Assembly (NCBI RefSeq): GCF_019710745.1
Contig: NZ_JAHKJW010000003.1
Span: forward strand, 1 to 64,000
DNA length: 64,000 nt
Reading direction: 5' to 3'
DNA from: Streptomyces beigongshangae
GTDB taxonomy: Bacteria; Actinomycetota; Actinomycetes; Streptomycetales; Streptomycetaceae
In this document: piece by piece, positions 16,698 to 24,760 of the stretch
Layout of the letters: each line of letters begins with the position of its first letter
Position numbering within the stretch: position 1 is the stretch's first letter
The notes under the pieces: model-generated
What the model was told of the DNA's origin: nothing
Seen by the model: the letters and a program-made list of their open reading frames with translations, nothing else
Databases searched by the model: none
Made by a program: the position numbers and the translations under genes

Positions 16698-19186
16698 ACC
16701 GTGTAGGCGAGCCAGGTCGGATCCGTCGAGCTCTGCACCTTCCTGCGCGCCGTCATGACAGCCCTGCCGAGGGACTGCCGCTCCCCGACGAACGACTCGT
16801 AGAACGTCTCGGAGAACTCGACCGCCCGGTTGCTGGGAACCCCCCACAGGGTTCCCACGAACGCCCCGGCACCGGCGGCCATGAATTGACTCGCCCATCC
16901 CATGAGCTGTGTGTACTGATAAGTGGCTCCCGCACTTCTGCACGCGTTGAAGAACACCAGAGGTGAATGCGCCTCGAGTCCTCTGACGGGAACAGCCGGG
17001 GTCAGCAGGTCCGGTGTGAAGTCTCCGCCCTCCATGGCCACGCAGGATCCCCCCTGATCGGCCTGGAAAGTGTTGTGGCAGGCGAAGTGCAGCAGGCCCG
17101 GGGCGCCCTGTTCGATCCACTCCAGGAGGTCTTCGGCATCGCGCAGGACCTCTCCCGGAGCAATGCGGAGAGTCTGCGCCAGGCGGCGGTTGACGTCGAG
17201 GATCTCTTGCTTGGCGCCCTGCGGCGATGTGGCGGGCAGCACGAAGGCGGACCGCGCGATGGATATGGAGCTGGTTCTGGCCTGGCCGTACACCCGCCTG
17301 GCCACCGGGAACTGTTCGACGAGGAACCCTTCGTCCCGGCCTCGGGACAGCGGGTAGAGGAGTTCCCATGGGATGACGTCATGGTCCGTGGCGATACTGA
17401 AGGCGGAGATGCTGTCACGGCTGGCCCAGAACTGCTCCTTGACCGGCGCCGGCACCAGTTGCTCCCACAGCGTCACGCCCATGGCCCGCAGGAGCGAGGA
17501 CTGCACACGATCGGGTTGTGTTCTGCCCGCCAGGGTCTCCAGCCGTTGCAGGGTTCGCTGGATGGAGTCGTCCAGTCCCGCTTCCGGCCCCATGGGCTCC
17601 ATGTCGTAGTAGGTCTCCGGGGTCAGCACCTGGAACTGGTAGCGGCCTTCCAGGCGTTTGAGCTGGAGGGTCACTTCCCCCGGTGCGGGGACGAGACGGC
17701 CTATCGGTGCACCCTTGGACGTGGTCGGTGTGGAACGGGCCCCGGACTCAGCCGAGATCTCCAGGGAGAGTTCACCGACGTACGTCCCTCCCACCCATGC
17801 GGTGGCGGTGGCGCGGAGCATTCCGATGCGTCGGGCTTCGAACTCGAAGAGCACGGGTTCCGAATCCCCATACTGCGGTACGTGCAGCACCTGGCTGAGA
17901 CTGCCGAGCGCGAAGAGTCCCTCCCTGGCCTGCACGGTCAGCAGTACGTCGACGCCCTGTGCCGGGATGTCGATGTCCTTGATCGGCGTACTGCCGGTGA
18001 ACTGGACGGTGGATCCCCTGCTGATGATCCGCATCACCGCGTTGACCCGGTCCCCCGGGGCGACCTGAGTCGGATGGTCGGCGACGAGCAGTCTCTCGAC
18101 AGGCCGGGACAGCACGAACGAGGTGTCGAGCGCCTTACGGTTCACGGCCCTGGCCGCCGGAGCGGCGCCGGTGAGTTCAGGACGTGCGCCGGCCGTCAGG
18201 GCGCGCGCCTCGGTGACCACTCCCGCGGTGAAGGCACGTGCGGCGACCTCGAACCGGGCCGCCACCAGTTCCTCGCGCTCGGTGAAGCGTGCCAGTTCCG
18301 CCTGCTTCAGTTGCGGTATGTCCTTGCTGGCCCTTTTTGCTTTCTTCCTGGCGAAAGCGAGTTCTGCTTCTGCCTTCCTCAGCCCGGCCAGCCTCTCCCG
18401 CGCGTCTTTCAACTGCACGACGAGCGAGGAAAGCTGGTGCACGTTCCCGACGAAGAACGCATAACCGGAGAGCAGCAGCAACAACAAGGCGTGGACGGCC
18501 CACTCGCCGTTCCCGGTCAGGAAGTAGGTGCCGGGCAGCGTGGCCAGCACGCGCGCCGCCAGCACGGTCACCAGGACCGAAACCGCCACCACGACGGCCG
18601 CGCCGATGGCGTACATCCGCTGCCGGCGACCCGTGCGCGCCCACATCCCGGCGAGAAACGGACAGAGGATGCCCGCGGCCGTCACCGTCACGGCGGACAC
18701 CAGCGTCAGGAGAAAGTCGGACGTCTCGTCCCTGTACCCCGACTCCTCGTGCAGACCGTACTGGAACATCACGGTCTCGACAGCGCCCGCCAGGGTCAGG
18801 ATCATCTGCTTGCGCCGCACATGATGACCCTGGACCTCGGCGGTCAGGTGTTCGATGTCGGACATGTTGGCCGCCGCGGCGCGGATGCGTCCGCGGCATG
18901 CCTCGATGTCGGCCTGGAGCGCCGCCTGGTCCGCACCGATCCCGGACAGGCGTATCTCAAGCTGCTCGGCGCGCTCGTCCACGTCCCGTATCGCCTTCCG
19001 GGACTCTTCCCGGACGGCCGCGACGGCACTCCGCTTCTCCTGCTCCAGGGCGTCCAGATGAGCCGCCTGAAGGGCCGCCAGTTCCTCGCTCCCCAGACCC
19101 GCGTGCCACACACTGCGGGCGCGCTGGCGGCCCGCGTGTTCGTAGCGCTCGTAGAAGGACTGATCGAACATGTCCGAGGATTCCAT
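16667..19186 (-). CDS. Membrane-anchored CHAT-domain (caspase-like) protease
   Basis: 839 residues from ATG 19186 (a TTG at 19228 would add 14). N-terminal coiled coil (about 30-120), three membrane helices (about 157-183, 190-214 and 228-252), a second coiled coil (about 255-320), a beta-rich middle (about 380-520), and a C-terminal CHAT peptidase (about 600-839). The catalytic dyad is visible: His704 in LLHFACHN and Cys749 in VFFNACRSAG. CHAT proteases are caspase relatives that act in prokaryotic conflict and cell-death systems. Neither a TPR nor a STAND ATPase module was recognised, so sensing may be by the membrane/coiled-coil half. It is convergent with, and overlaps, the membrane-protein gene at 16011. 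Target and trigger are unknown. Confidence 0.85.
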   Translation of the reverse strand: MESSDMFDQSFYERYEHAGRQRARSVWHAGLGSEELAALQAAHLDALEQEKRSAVAAVREESRKAIRDVDERAEQLEIRLSGIGADQAALQADIEACRGRIRAAAANMSDIEHLTAEVQGHHVRRKQMILTLAGAVETVMFQYGLHEESGYRDETSDFLLTLVSAVTVTAAGILCPFLAGMWARTGRRQRMYAIGAAVVVAVSVLVTVLAARVLATLPGTYFLTGNGEWAVHALLLLLLSGYAFFVGNVHQLSSLVVQLKDARERLAGLRKAEAELAFARKKAKRASKDIPQLKQAELARFTEREELVAARFEVAARAFTAGVVTEARALTAGARPELTGAAPAARAVNRKALDTSFVLSRPVERLLVADHPTQVAPGDRVNAVMRIISRGSTVQFTGSTPIKDIDIPAQGVDVLLTVQAREGLFALGSLSQVLHVPQYGDSEPVLFEFEARRIGMLRATATAWVGGTYVGELSLEISAESGARSTPTTSKGAPIGRLVPAPGEVTLQLKRLEGRYQFQVLTPETYYDMEPMGPEAGLDDSIQRTLQRLETLAGRTQPDRVQSSLLRAMGVTLWEQLVPAPVKEQFWASRDSISAFSIATDHDVIPWELLYPLSRGRDEGFLVEQFPVARRVYGQARTSSISIARSAFVLPATSPQGAKQEILDVNRRLAQTLRIAPGEVLRDAEDLLEWIEQGAPGLLHFACHNTFQADQGGSCVAMEGGDFTPDLLTPAVPVRGLEAHSPLVFFNACRSAGATYQYTQLMGWASQFMAAGAGAFVGTLWGVPSNRAVEFSETFYESFVGERQSLGRAVMTARRKVQSSTDPTWLAYTVYGDPGTTIV

Positions 19187-19511
19187 GCACACCGCCTTCG
19201 GGCCGCCCCTGCACCGACCGGGACCCAACGCCAGGCAACCTTAGGGGGGTTGCGCTCGTTTTGCTTGAAAACAGCGATACTTCACCCCTTGAAGCGCCGT
19301 TTCCCATGACGTGATCATTCACTGGACCCCGCATGACGGACCCGGCCGAGCGGTCGGCACCAGCCGGGCCGCGGATGCCGTTCCGGCGGGTGGCGCCTCC
19401 CGCGGAGGTGAGCCGCATGGACGGCAGGGCTAGAATCCACGGCGGCATCGCGTGTCGGTCACCGGCCGGGTGAGACATGGAGGTGCCGGGACGTGCCTTC
19501 GGAGGCATTCC
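19187..19511. other. Gene-free 325-bp region upstream of the CHAT gene
   Basis: Between the divergent CHAT and VOC genes. The 19230-19320 part is clearly less GC-rich than the surroundings and should hold the CHAT promoter; a GCAACC...GGTTGC inverted repeat spans about 19233-19254. On the plus strand a TAGAAT hexamer at 19431-19436 is a possible -10 for the VOC gene, but its -35 is poor. Confidence 0.4.
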
Positions 19512-19901
19512 TTGCCGGTCGAACTGAACCACACGATCGTCCACGCCCGGGACAACCGGGAGTCCGCAGAATTCTTCGCGGGCCTGCTCGGCCTTGAGAT
19601 CACCGCCGAGTGGGGCCCGTTCATCGCGGTCGAGCTGAGCAACGGCGTCACCCTGGACTTCGCCACGATCCCCGCGGACGGCATCACCCCCCAGCACTAC
19701 GCCTTCCTGGTCTCCGAGGAGGAGTTCGACGCGGCGTATGCGCAGATCAGCCGGCGCGGTATCGAGCACTACGCCGATCCCCACCGGAAGCAGCCCGGCA
19801 CGATCAACCACAACGACGGTGGCCGCGGCGTGTACTTCATGGACCCGGCGGGCCACGCCATGGAACTCATCACCGTGCCGTACGGCGGCTGGCCCCGGTG
19901 A
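19512..19901 (+). CDS. VOC family protein (glyoxalase/dioxygenase fold)
   Basis: 129 residues, one vicinal-oxygen-chelate domain. Candidate metal ligands are the His in LNHTIVHARDN (about residue 6), His in QHYAFLVSEEEFD (about 68) and the Glu of GHAMELITVPYGG (about 122). I start it at TTG 19512 because GGAGG lies 7 bp upstream and the protein then begins at the conserved ELNHTIV; the in-frame GTG at 19452 would add 20 residues without family similarity. It stands alone between the CHAT gene and the flavin reductase. Substrate unknown. Confidence 0.8.
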   Translation: MPVELNHTIVHARDNRESAEFFAGLLGLEITAEWGPFIAVELSNGVTLDFATIPADGITPQHYAFLVSEEEFDAAYAQISRRGIEHYADPHRKQPGTINHNDGGRGVYFMDPAGHAMELITVPYGGWPR

Positions 19902-20005
19902 CCACACGCACCGAGGGCCGCACCCCCGCGCGGGGGTGCGACCCTCGACCGCTGCTCGCACCCCGCGCGATCGCAGCCGGCGCCCGGGCCGCCCACCCTT
20001 TCTAT

Positions 20006-20020
20006 CTGACGGGCAATCAG
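20006..20020. promoter_or_regulatory. CTGACGGGCAATCAG operator
   Basis: Regulon motif with one mismatch (ATCAG for GTCAG), preceded by TCTAT. It ends 5 bp before the ATG of the flavin reductase gene, the same distance as between site and ATG at the thiolase (5063/5069). Confidence 0.6.
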
Positions 20021-20025
20021 TTTCA

Positions 20026-20652
20026 ATGGACGGCGTGATGGGACAAGCAGGAATGGCGGCGGCGGCTGTCCGCTACCTGAGGTCGGCCAGCAGCCCGGAA
20101 GCCGCGAACCCGGTCGATCCGCTCCCCCGCCCCGACCTCCGCGCGGTCGGCACCGACGAGCGCCCGCCGATCGAGCCGACCGAGTTCCGCCGCGTGCTGG
20201 GTCACTTCCCGAGCGGCGTGACCGTCGTCACGGCGCCCGGCGTCGCGGACGGCGAGGGCGACGGCCCGCCCGCCGGTTTCGCCTGCCAGTCCTTCTCGTC
20301 CCTCTCCCTCGACCCGCCCCTGGTCGCCTTCATGGTCGGCCGTACGTCGACGACCTGGCCCCGCGTCGCCCGCGCGGGCGTCTTCTGCGTCAACGTCCTG
20401 GGCGCGCACCAGGAGGCGCTGTGCCGCGGCTTCGCGGTGAGCGGCGGGGACAAGTTCGCGGACGTCGCGTACGACGCGGCCCCGGTCTCCGGCGCCCCGC
20501 GCCTGGCGGGCGCACCGGCCTGGATCGACTGCACGATCCACGCGGTGCACCCGGGCGGCGACCATCTCATCGTCATCGGCCGGGTACACGCCCTGGGAAC
20601 GACCGACGGGGACGAACCGCCCCTGCTGTTCCACAAGGGGCGGTTCGTCTGA
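20026..20652 (+). CDS. Flavin reductase family protein (monooxygenase reductase component)
   Basis: 208 residues from ATG 20026 (in-frame ATG at 20038 also possible). NAD(P)H:flavin oxidoreductase of the HpaC/HsaB type, which supplies reduced flavin to a two-component monooxygenase. Blocks: FRRVLGHFPSGVTVVTAP (about 52-69), GFACQSFSSLSLDPPLVAFM (about 80-99), RAGVFCVNVLGAHQEALCRG (about 113-132) and the C-terminal DEPPLLFHKGRFV. An oxygenase partner is not adjacent; the operator immediately upstream places it in the acyl-CoA regulon. The short distance from operator to ATG with no ribosome site suggests a leaderless or very short leader. Confidence 0.87.
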   Translation: MDGVMGQAGMAAAAVRYLRSASSPEAANPVDPLPRPDLRAVGTDERPPIEPTEFRRVLGHFPSGVTVVTAPGVADGEGDGPPAGFACQSFSSLSLDPPLVAFMVGRTSTTWPRVARAGVFCVNVLGAHQEALCRGFAVSGGDKFADVAYDAAPVSGAPRLAGAPAWIDCTIHAVHPGGDHLIVIGRVHALGTTDGDEPPLLFHKGRFV

Positions 20653-20693
20653 CCGACGGCCAGGGGACGGAGACCGGCGACGACCGAGTCGCT

Positions 20694-20921
20694 TCACCCC
20701 TCGACGGGCTTGATGCGCTCCAAAGGCGCGTCCCACTCAACGCCCCCGCCCTTTGGGCGCATGAACGCCTGCCGGCTGACGACCTTGCCGCCCTCCCTGG
20801 CACGCTCCTCGATCACGCCGACCAGGTGCCCCGTCCGCTCCGAGACGGTATCCACCACCAGCGTCCCTGCCGGATAGGGCAGATCGCCGTGGTGGAGCGT
20901 GGTTACCGGCTTGTCATGCAT
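20694..20921 (-). CDS. Small conserved-type protein, 75 residues, next to a GntR gene
   Basis: Starts ATG 20921 inside the 3' end of the preceding gene (19-bp overlap), so the two are co-translated. The product has a compact basic/polar composition: TLHHGDLPYPAGTLVVDTVS, then HLVGVIEERAREGGKVVSRQ and a Trp-containing tail. No family name that I can support. Pairs of this type beside a GntR/UTRA regulator are a recurrent accessory arrangement in Streptomyces, possibly of integrative-element origin; that is an impression, not a search result. Confidence 0.65.
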   Translation of the reverse strand: MHDKPVTTLHHGDLPYPAGTLVVDTVSERTGHLVGVIEERAREGGKVVSRQAFMRPKGGGVEWDAPLERIKPVEG

Positions 20922-21262
20922 GACTTGCCCCCGTCGCCCCGGCCGTCGTGATCCGGACGAGGCAGCCTGGCGCCCCGGCTGTCGGCGACGCGCAGGACGT
21001 CCCCGAGCACCTGGGCGGTCGCTCGCAACGCGCCTCGCAGGGCGTACTCACCCGCCTTGCGATCATCCAGGACCGCCCTCGCACCCACGAGAACGTCGGC
21101 ACCGTCCCGGAGCTGCTCCGCCTCCAGCTCGTCCGCGAGCCTGGACAGCAGACCCCGCGGGCCGTCCGTGGACAGGAAGCACGGCTTGCCCGTATCGGTC
21201 TCCCAGGGCAGCAGCCTCAGTCCCGGAGGAGGTGCGTGGACGGCGTTTCGGTCGTAGCTCAC
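20903..21262 (-). CDS. Hypothetical protein, 119 residues, first gene of the pair
   Basis: Starts at GTG 21262 behind GGGAGAGG. The product begins SYDRNAVHAPPPGLRLLPWE, contains a helical DELEAEQLRDGADVLVGARA segment (about 45-64) and ends with a Gly/Asp/Arg-rich tail. No recognised domain. It is divergent from the GntR gene at 21467, and the two 16-bp palindromes at 21391 and 21437 lie between the starts, so it is very likely controlled by that regulator. Confidence 0.65.
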   Translation of the reverse strand: MSYDRNAVHAPPPGLRLLPWETDTGKPCFLSTDGPRGLLSRLADELEAEQLRDGADVLVGARAVLDDRKAGEYALRGALRATAQVLGDVLRVADSRGARLPRPDHDGRGDGGKSCMTSR

Positions 21263-21390
21263 GCGCTCACCTCTCCCACGACTGTCGATGCAACGGACAT
21301 CATGAAGACTCCTTCCAAGGAACCGGGGCGGTGCGTCTGCTTGGCGGTAGGGCGCCGCCCCGGGTAGTTCGGACGAGAGAAGTGGCCATC

Positions 21391-21452
21391 ACTGGCTCAA
21401 GCCAGTTTGGCCAGGGAAGGCCGACGCGTCAAGCCACTGGCTTAAGCCAGTT
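21391..21452. promoter_or_regulatory. Twin palindromic operators for the GntR regulator
   Basis: ACTGGCTCAAGCCAGT at 21391-21406 and ACTGGCTTAAGCCAGT at 21437-21452 are 16-bp palindromes that differ by one base, 46 bp apart start to start. The second ends 14 bp before the GntR ATG. Together they cover the promoter region of the divergent minus-strand gene pair and the GntR gene, as expected for an autoregulated repressor. Confidence 0.75.
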
Positions 21453-21466
21453 GATATGCTTCGGAT

Positions 21467-22246
21467 ATGACACCTTCCGATTCCGATCACTCCTCGAACC
21501 GGCCGCCGAGCAGGCGCATCGCGGAGGAACTGCGAGCGGCCATCGGGACGGGCCGCCTCGCCCCCGGCGACAAGCTGCCCTCGGAACGCGCCCTCGCCCA
21601 ACAGCACGGAGCCGCGCGGAACACGGCCCGTGAGGCGATCCGCCTTCTCGCGGAAGAAGGTCTTGTGACGGCTCGCCATGGGAGCGGAGTCTTCGTGCGG
21701 GAGCCGCAGAGGCTGTTCCGGTTCGGCAGTGACCGCTACTCACGCAGGAACCGCGAGACCGGCCTCACGCCTTTCCGTCTGGAAGCCGACCGCCAGGGCA
21801 AGGAAGCCCGCATCGACGTGGTGGGCATCATCCGGGAACGCCCTCCTCAGGACATCGCCGAACGCCTGAACGTCCCGGTCGACGAGGAAAGCGTGCTGCA
21901 CCGGGAGAACCACTACTTCGCCGACGGCGACCCCGTCCAGATCGTGTCCACCTACCTCAGGTGGGACGAGGCACAGAACACGGCGTTGACAGAGCCCAGG
22001 ACCGGCAAGGACGGTATCTACGGCCGGCTCGAAGAACTCGGCCACGTCATGACGCGCGCACGGGACGAGATCACGGCGCGCATGCCGACACCGGCCGAGG
22101 CGGCGGTTCTCGGCCTGCCCTCCGGAGTGCCGGTTCTCGAAGTGCTGCACACAAGCCTTGACCAGGAGGGTGAGCCGTTCGAGGTGTCCCGGTACGTGCA
22201 CCGGGCGGACCGCACCGGCCTGCTCTACGAACTTTCCGTCGAGTGA
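21467..22246 (+). CDS. GntR family transcriptional regulator with UTRA effector domain
   Basis: 259 residues. N-terminal winged helix (about 10-80) with SRRIAEELRAAIGTGRLAPG, DKLPSERALAQQHGAARNTA and LAEEGLVTARHGSGVFV, followed by a UTRA-type ligand-binding domain (about 100-255; LNVPVDEESVLHRENHYFAD, GVPVLEVLHTSLDQEGEPFE). HutC-subfamily repressor. Twin 16-bp palindromes upstream are its probable operators. The GNAT gene follows 25 bp after its stop and is probably in the same transcript. The effector is unknown. Confidence 0.92.
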   Translation: MTPSDSDHSSNRPPSRRIAEELRAAIGTGRLAPGDKLPSERALAQQHGAARNTAREAIRLLAEEGLVTARHGSGVFVREPQRLFRFGSDRYSRRNRETGLTPFRLEADRQGKEARIDVVGIIRERPPQDIAERLNVPVDEESVLHRENHYFADGDPVQIVSTYLRWDEAQNTALTEPRTGKDGIYGRLEELGHVMTRARDEITARMPTPAEAAVLGLPSGVPVLEVLHTSLDQEGEPFEVSRYVHRADRTGLLYELSVE

Positions 22247-22271
22247 ACGCCGACCCGAACAGGAGCCCGGC

Positions 22272-22790
22272 ATGGACAGCAGCGGTGTCGTCATCCGCCC
22301 CCGCGAGGACGCGGACCTTCCCGGAGCGGCCGCTGCACTGACCGAAGTGCACGCCACCGACGGCTACCCGGTCGAAGGCGTGGCCCACCCGGAAGCGTGG
22401 TTGCGGTCGGACGACGTACTGGCTTCCTGGGTCGCGGCGGCCGGGCGAAGGATCGTGGGCCATGTCGCGGTGATGCGGCCGGGCGGAGAGGACGCCGTGT
22501 CCCTGTGGACCGAGCAGTCGGGGAGCGACGAGCAGCACATCGGAGTGCTGGCCCGCCTCTTCGTCCTCAGGGAGGCACGACGACAGGCCCTGGGCGAGCG
22601 GCTGGTGCGGGCGGCCATGGACTACGGGCTGAGCACCGGTCGCCGTCTGGTGCTGGACGTCGTGGTCAAGGACTCGGCCGCCATCAGCCTCTACGAGCGC
22701 CTCGGCTGGCTCAGGACCGGTCGGGCCACCCACCCCTACGGCACAGGACACTCCGTCGAGGCGATCTGCTACGTCGCACCCGATTCCTGA
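22272..22790 (+). CDS. GNAT family N-acetyltransferase
   Basis: 172 residues from ATG 22272, behind AGGAG at 6 bp. Acetyl-CoA binding fold: the N-terminal VVIRPREDADLPGAAAAL, LFVLREARRQALGERLVRAA (about 101-120, pyrophosphate loop) and LVLDVVVKDSAAISLYERLG (about 130-149) are all in the canonical order. Last gene of the GntR module. Typical substrates are small amines or aminoacyl compounds; not determinable here. Confidence 0.88.
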   Translation: MDSSGVVIRPREDADLPGAAAALTEVHATDGYPVEGVAHPEAWLRSDDVLASWVAAAGRRIVGHVAVMRPGGEDAVSLWTEQSGSDEQHIGVLARLFVLREARRQALGERLVRAAMDYGLSTGRRLVLDVVVKDSAAISLYERLGWLRTGRATHPYGTGHSVEAICYVAPDS

Positions 22791-22849
22791 CGGACGGGTC
22801 CGAAGCCTCCTTCGTCATCGGCGCACCGCAAAAGGCGGACGCCGGGCGC

Positions 22850-23758
22850 TCAAACGGCCGCGGGGCGGCGGAGGAGTTCCGCGCCGCACCAGTTCTGCCG
22901 GTGGAGGTGGTCGAGCATGGCCGTCTCCGCCGCGCCCGGGTTGCTTCGCACGCCGACGAGGACGGGCTCGGTCAGGGAGGGCAGGAGCGGGCAGGCCAGA
23001 TGCTCGAAGCCTTCGGGGACGGCCGAGGCCGGGACCACGGTGACGCCCAGGCCCTGCGCCACCAGCCGCACCGCGGTGGAGATCTGTGACGCCCGGGCCA
23101 CCGTGTGCGGGCTGAGGCCCGCGTCGGCGAGCAGGCGGGCGAGGTGGTCGTCGAGCAGGCTGGCGCGCCGGAAGCGGATCCACCCGTGTGACGCCAGGTC
23201 CTCCAGGCGCAGGGCGGTGCCACCGGAGAGGAGCGGGTGCCCCTCGGGCAGGACGGCGACGTACGCCTCCTCGCCCAGCGGGTGGATGTCGAAGGTGCAC
23301 CCGGGAGGGAAGTGGTGCATGAGGATCATGTCGAGGGTGCCCAGGCGGACCAGTCGCTCCATGTCCGTGGGGTCGGGCTCCTCGTGGAGGGTGACCTGCA
23401 GTTTCGGGTGGCGGGTGCGCAGTTGTCCCAACACCTGGGGCAACTGGCGTGCCCCCAGGCCCATGTGGACGGCCATGATGAGTTCGCCCGCCAGTTCCCC
23501 GTCGGCGGCGCGGGCGGCGGTGACGGCACGCCGGGACGCGGTCGTCGCGATCTCCGCCTCCGCGAGGAAGGCCCGCCCCGCCACCGTCACCGTCATCCCG
23601 CTGGGGGTGCGGGTGAACAGCTTCACTCCGAGGTGCTTCTCCAGGGCGCCGATCTGCTGCGACAGGGAGGGCTGGGTGACCCCCAGGCGTTCTGCCGCCG
23701 CGGTCATGGAGCCCTCTTCGGCGACGGCCAGGGCGTATTCGTACTGACGCAGGTTCAT
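22850..23758 (-). CDS. LysR family transcriptional regulator
   Basis: 302 residues from ATG 23758. N-terminal helix-turn-helix (about 1-60: MNLRQYEYALAVAEEGSM, AERLGVTQPSLSQQIGALEK) and a periplasmic-binding-like effector domain (about 90-295). Its C-terminus, HLHRQNWCGAELLRRPAAV, is shared with none of the neighbours. Most LysR proteins control a divergent gene; here the plus-strand neighbour is the SDR at 24011. The inverted repeat at 23795-23815 lies 37 bp upstream of the start and matches a LysR box. Confidence 0.92.
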   Translation of the reverse strand: MNLRQYEYALAVAEEGSMTAAAERLGVTQPSLSQQIGALEKHLGVKLFTRTPSGMTVTVAGRAFLAEAEIATTASRRAVTAARAADGELAGELIMAVHMGLGARQLPQVLGQLRTRHPKLQVTLHEEPDPTDMERLVRLGTLDMILMHHFPPGCTFDIHPLGEEAYVAVLPEGHPLLSGGTALRLEDLASHGWIRFRRASLLDDHLARLLADAGLSPHTVARASQISTAVRLVAQGLGVTVVPASAVPEGFEHLACPLLPSLTEPVLVGVRSNPGAAETAMLDHLHRQNWCGAELLRRPAAV

Positions 23759-23794
23759 TCGGATCCGGCCTCCGGCGTGACATAGACATCGTAA

Positions 23795-23815
23795 ATGCAG
23801 AGTATACGTCTGCAT
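23795..23815. promoter_or_regulatory. LysR-type operator, perfect ATGCAGA/TCTGCAT inverted repeat
   Basis: Arms ATGCAGA and TCTGCAT flank a 7-bp centre GTATACG that is itself nearly palindromic. It lies in the promoter region of the LysR gene, between it and the SDR. Spacing and symmetry suit a LysR dimer or tetramer site. Confidence 0.65.
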
Positions 23816-23926
23816 TATTTGCCTCTATACCTGGTCGCTCCTACCGTGGTGCACGCCCAGCGCAGCGGTCATCGGGGCCGGAAAACTGCGGGATGCGGCA
23901 GATCGCGTCAAATCGCGGTCGATCAC

Positions 23927-23972
23927 GGTGCATCGATTCGTATCGATACGTATCGATACGAATCGATGCACC
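23927..23972. promoter_or_regulatory. Perfect 46-bp palindrome with nested TATCGATACG repeats
   Basis: From GGTGCATCGATTCG to CGAATCGATGCACC the sequence is exactly its own reverse complement over 46 bp. The centre contains TATCGATACG twice in tandem, and ATCGAT occurs four times. It has far lower GC than the surroundings and lies 38 bp upstream of the SDR start. Could be a multimeric operator, a cruciform, or the footprint of a TetR/LysR-type regulator. Confidence 0.75.
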
Positions 23973-24010
23973 CGGCACTCACACACCCCACCTCGGCTCA
24001 AGGAGAAGGC

Positions 24011-24760
24011 ATGCGTCTCGCGAACAAAGTAGCCCTCGTCACCGGCGGGAGCGCGGGCATCGGCCTGGCGATCGCCCGGCGATTCGCAGGCGAGGGCGCC
24101 CACGTCTACATAACGGGGCGCCGGAAGGAGGCGCTCGAAGCCGCGAAGGACTCCATCGAGGGACAGGTCACAGCGGTCGCCGCGGACGCCGCGGTACCGG
24201 GCGATCTCGACGATCTGATCGAGGCCGTCCGTCAGGAGAGCGGGCACCTCGACGTCGTCGTCGCGAACGCCGGAAGCGTCGAGCGGGTGAACTTCGGGGA
24301 CGTGACCGAGGAGCACTTCGACCGCACATTCGACCTCAACGCCCGCGGCACGCTGTTCACCGTCCAGAAGGCGCTGCCGCTTCTGCGCACGGGCGGTTCG
24401 ATCGTCCTGGTGGGCTCGATCATGGCGTCCAAGGGGGGTCCCGGGAGCGGGACCTACAGCGCGGCGAAGGCCGCCGTACGCTCCTACGCGCGCACGTGGG
24501 CGGCGGAGTTCGGCGACCGGGGCCTTCGGGTCAACGTGCTGAGCCCGGGGCCGGTCGACACCCCCATCATCGACGGACAGGCCGGGTACTTCGGCAAGGA
24601 CCCGGCAACCGTCCGGACCTACATGAGCACCCTCGTCCCGATGGGCCGCCTCGGGCTTCCCGAGGAGATCGCCAACGGTGCGCTGTTCCTCGCCTCGGAC
24701 GAGAGCAGCTTCATGACGGGCGCGGAACTCTGCATCGACGGCGGCATGGCTCAGGTGTGA
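24011..24760 (+). CDS. Short-chain dehydrogenase/reductase
   Basis: 249 residues from ATG 24011, with AGGAGA close upstream. Classical SDR: NAD(P) motif TGGSAGIG (about 12-19), NAG (about 86-88), and catalytic Ser with Y-x3-K in GTYSAAKAAVRSYA (about 152-165), then the PGPVDTP loop. Its position behind the LysR box and the 46-bp palindrome suggests regulation by the adjacent LysR protein, inducible by an unknown substrate. The last 10 bp overlap the 3' end of the convergent MFS gene. Confidence 0.92.
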   Translation: MRLANKVALVTGGSAGIGLAIARRFAGEGAHVYITGRRKEALEAAKDSIEGQVTAVAADAAVPGDLDDLIEAVRQESGHLDVVVANAGSVERVNFGDVTEEHFDRTFDLNARGTLFTVQKALPLLRTGGSIVLVGSIMASKGGPGSGTYSAAKAAVRSYARTWAAEFGDRGLRVNVLSPGPVDTPIIDGQAGYFGKDPATVRTYMSTLVPMGRLGLPEEIANGALFLASDESSFMTGAELCIDGGMAQV

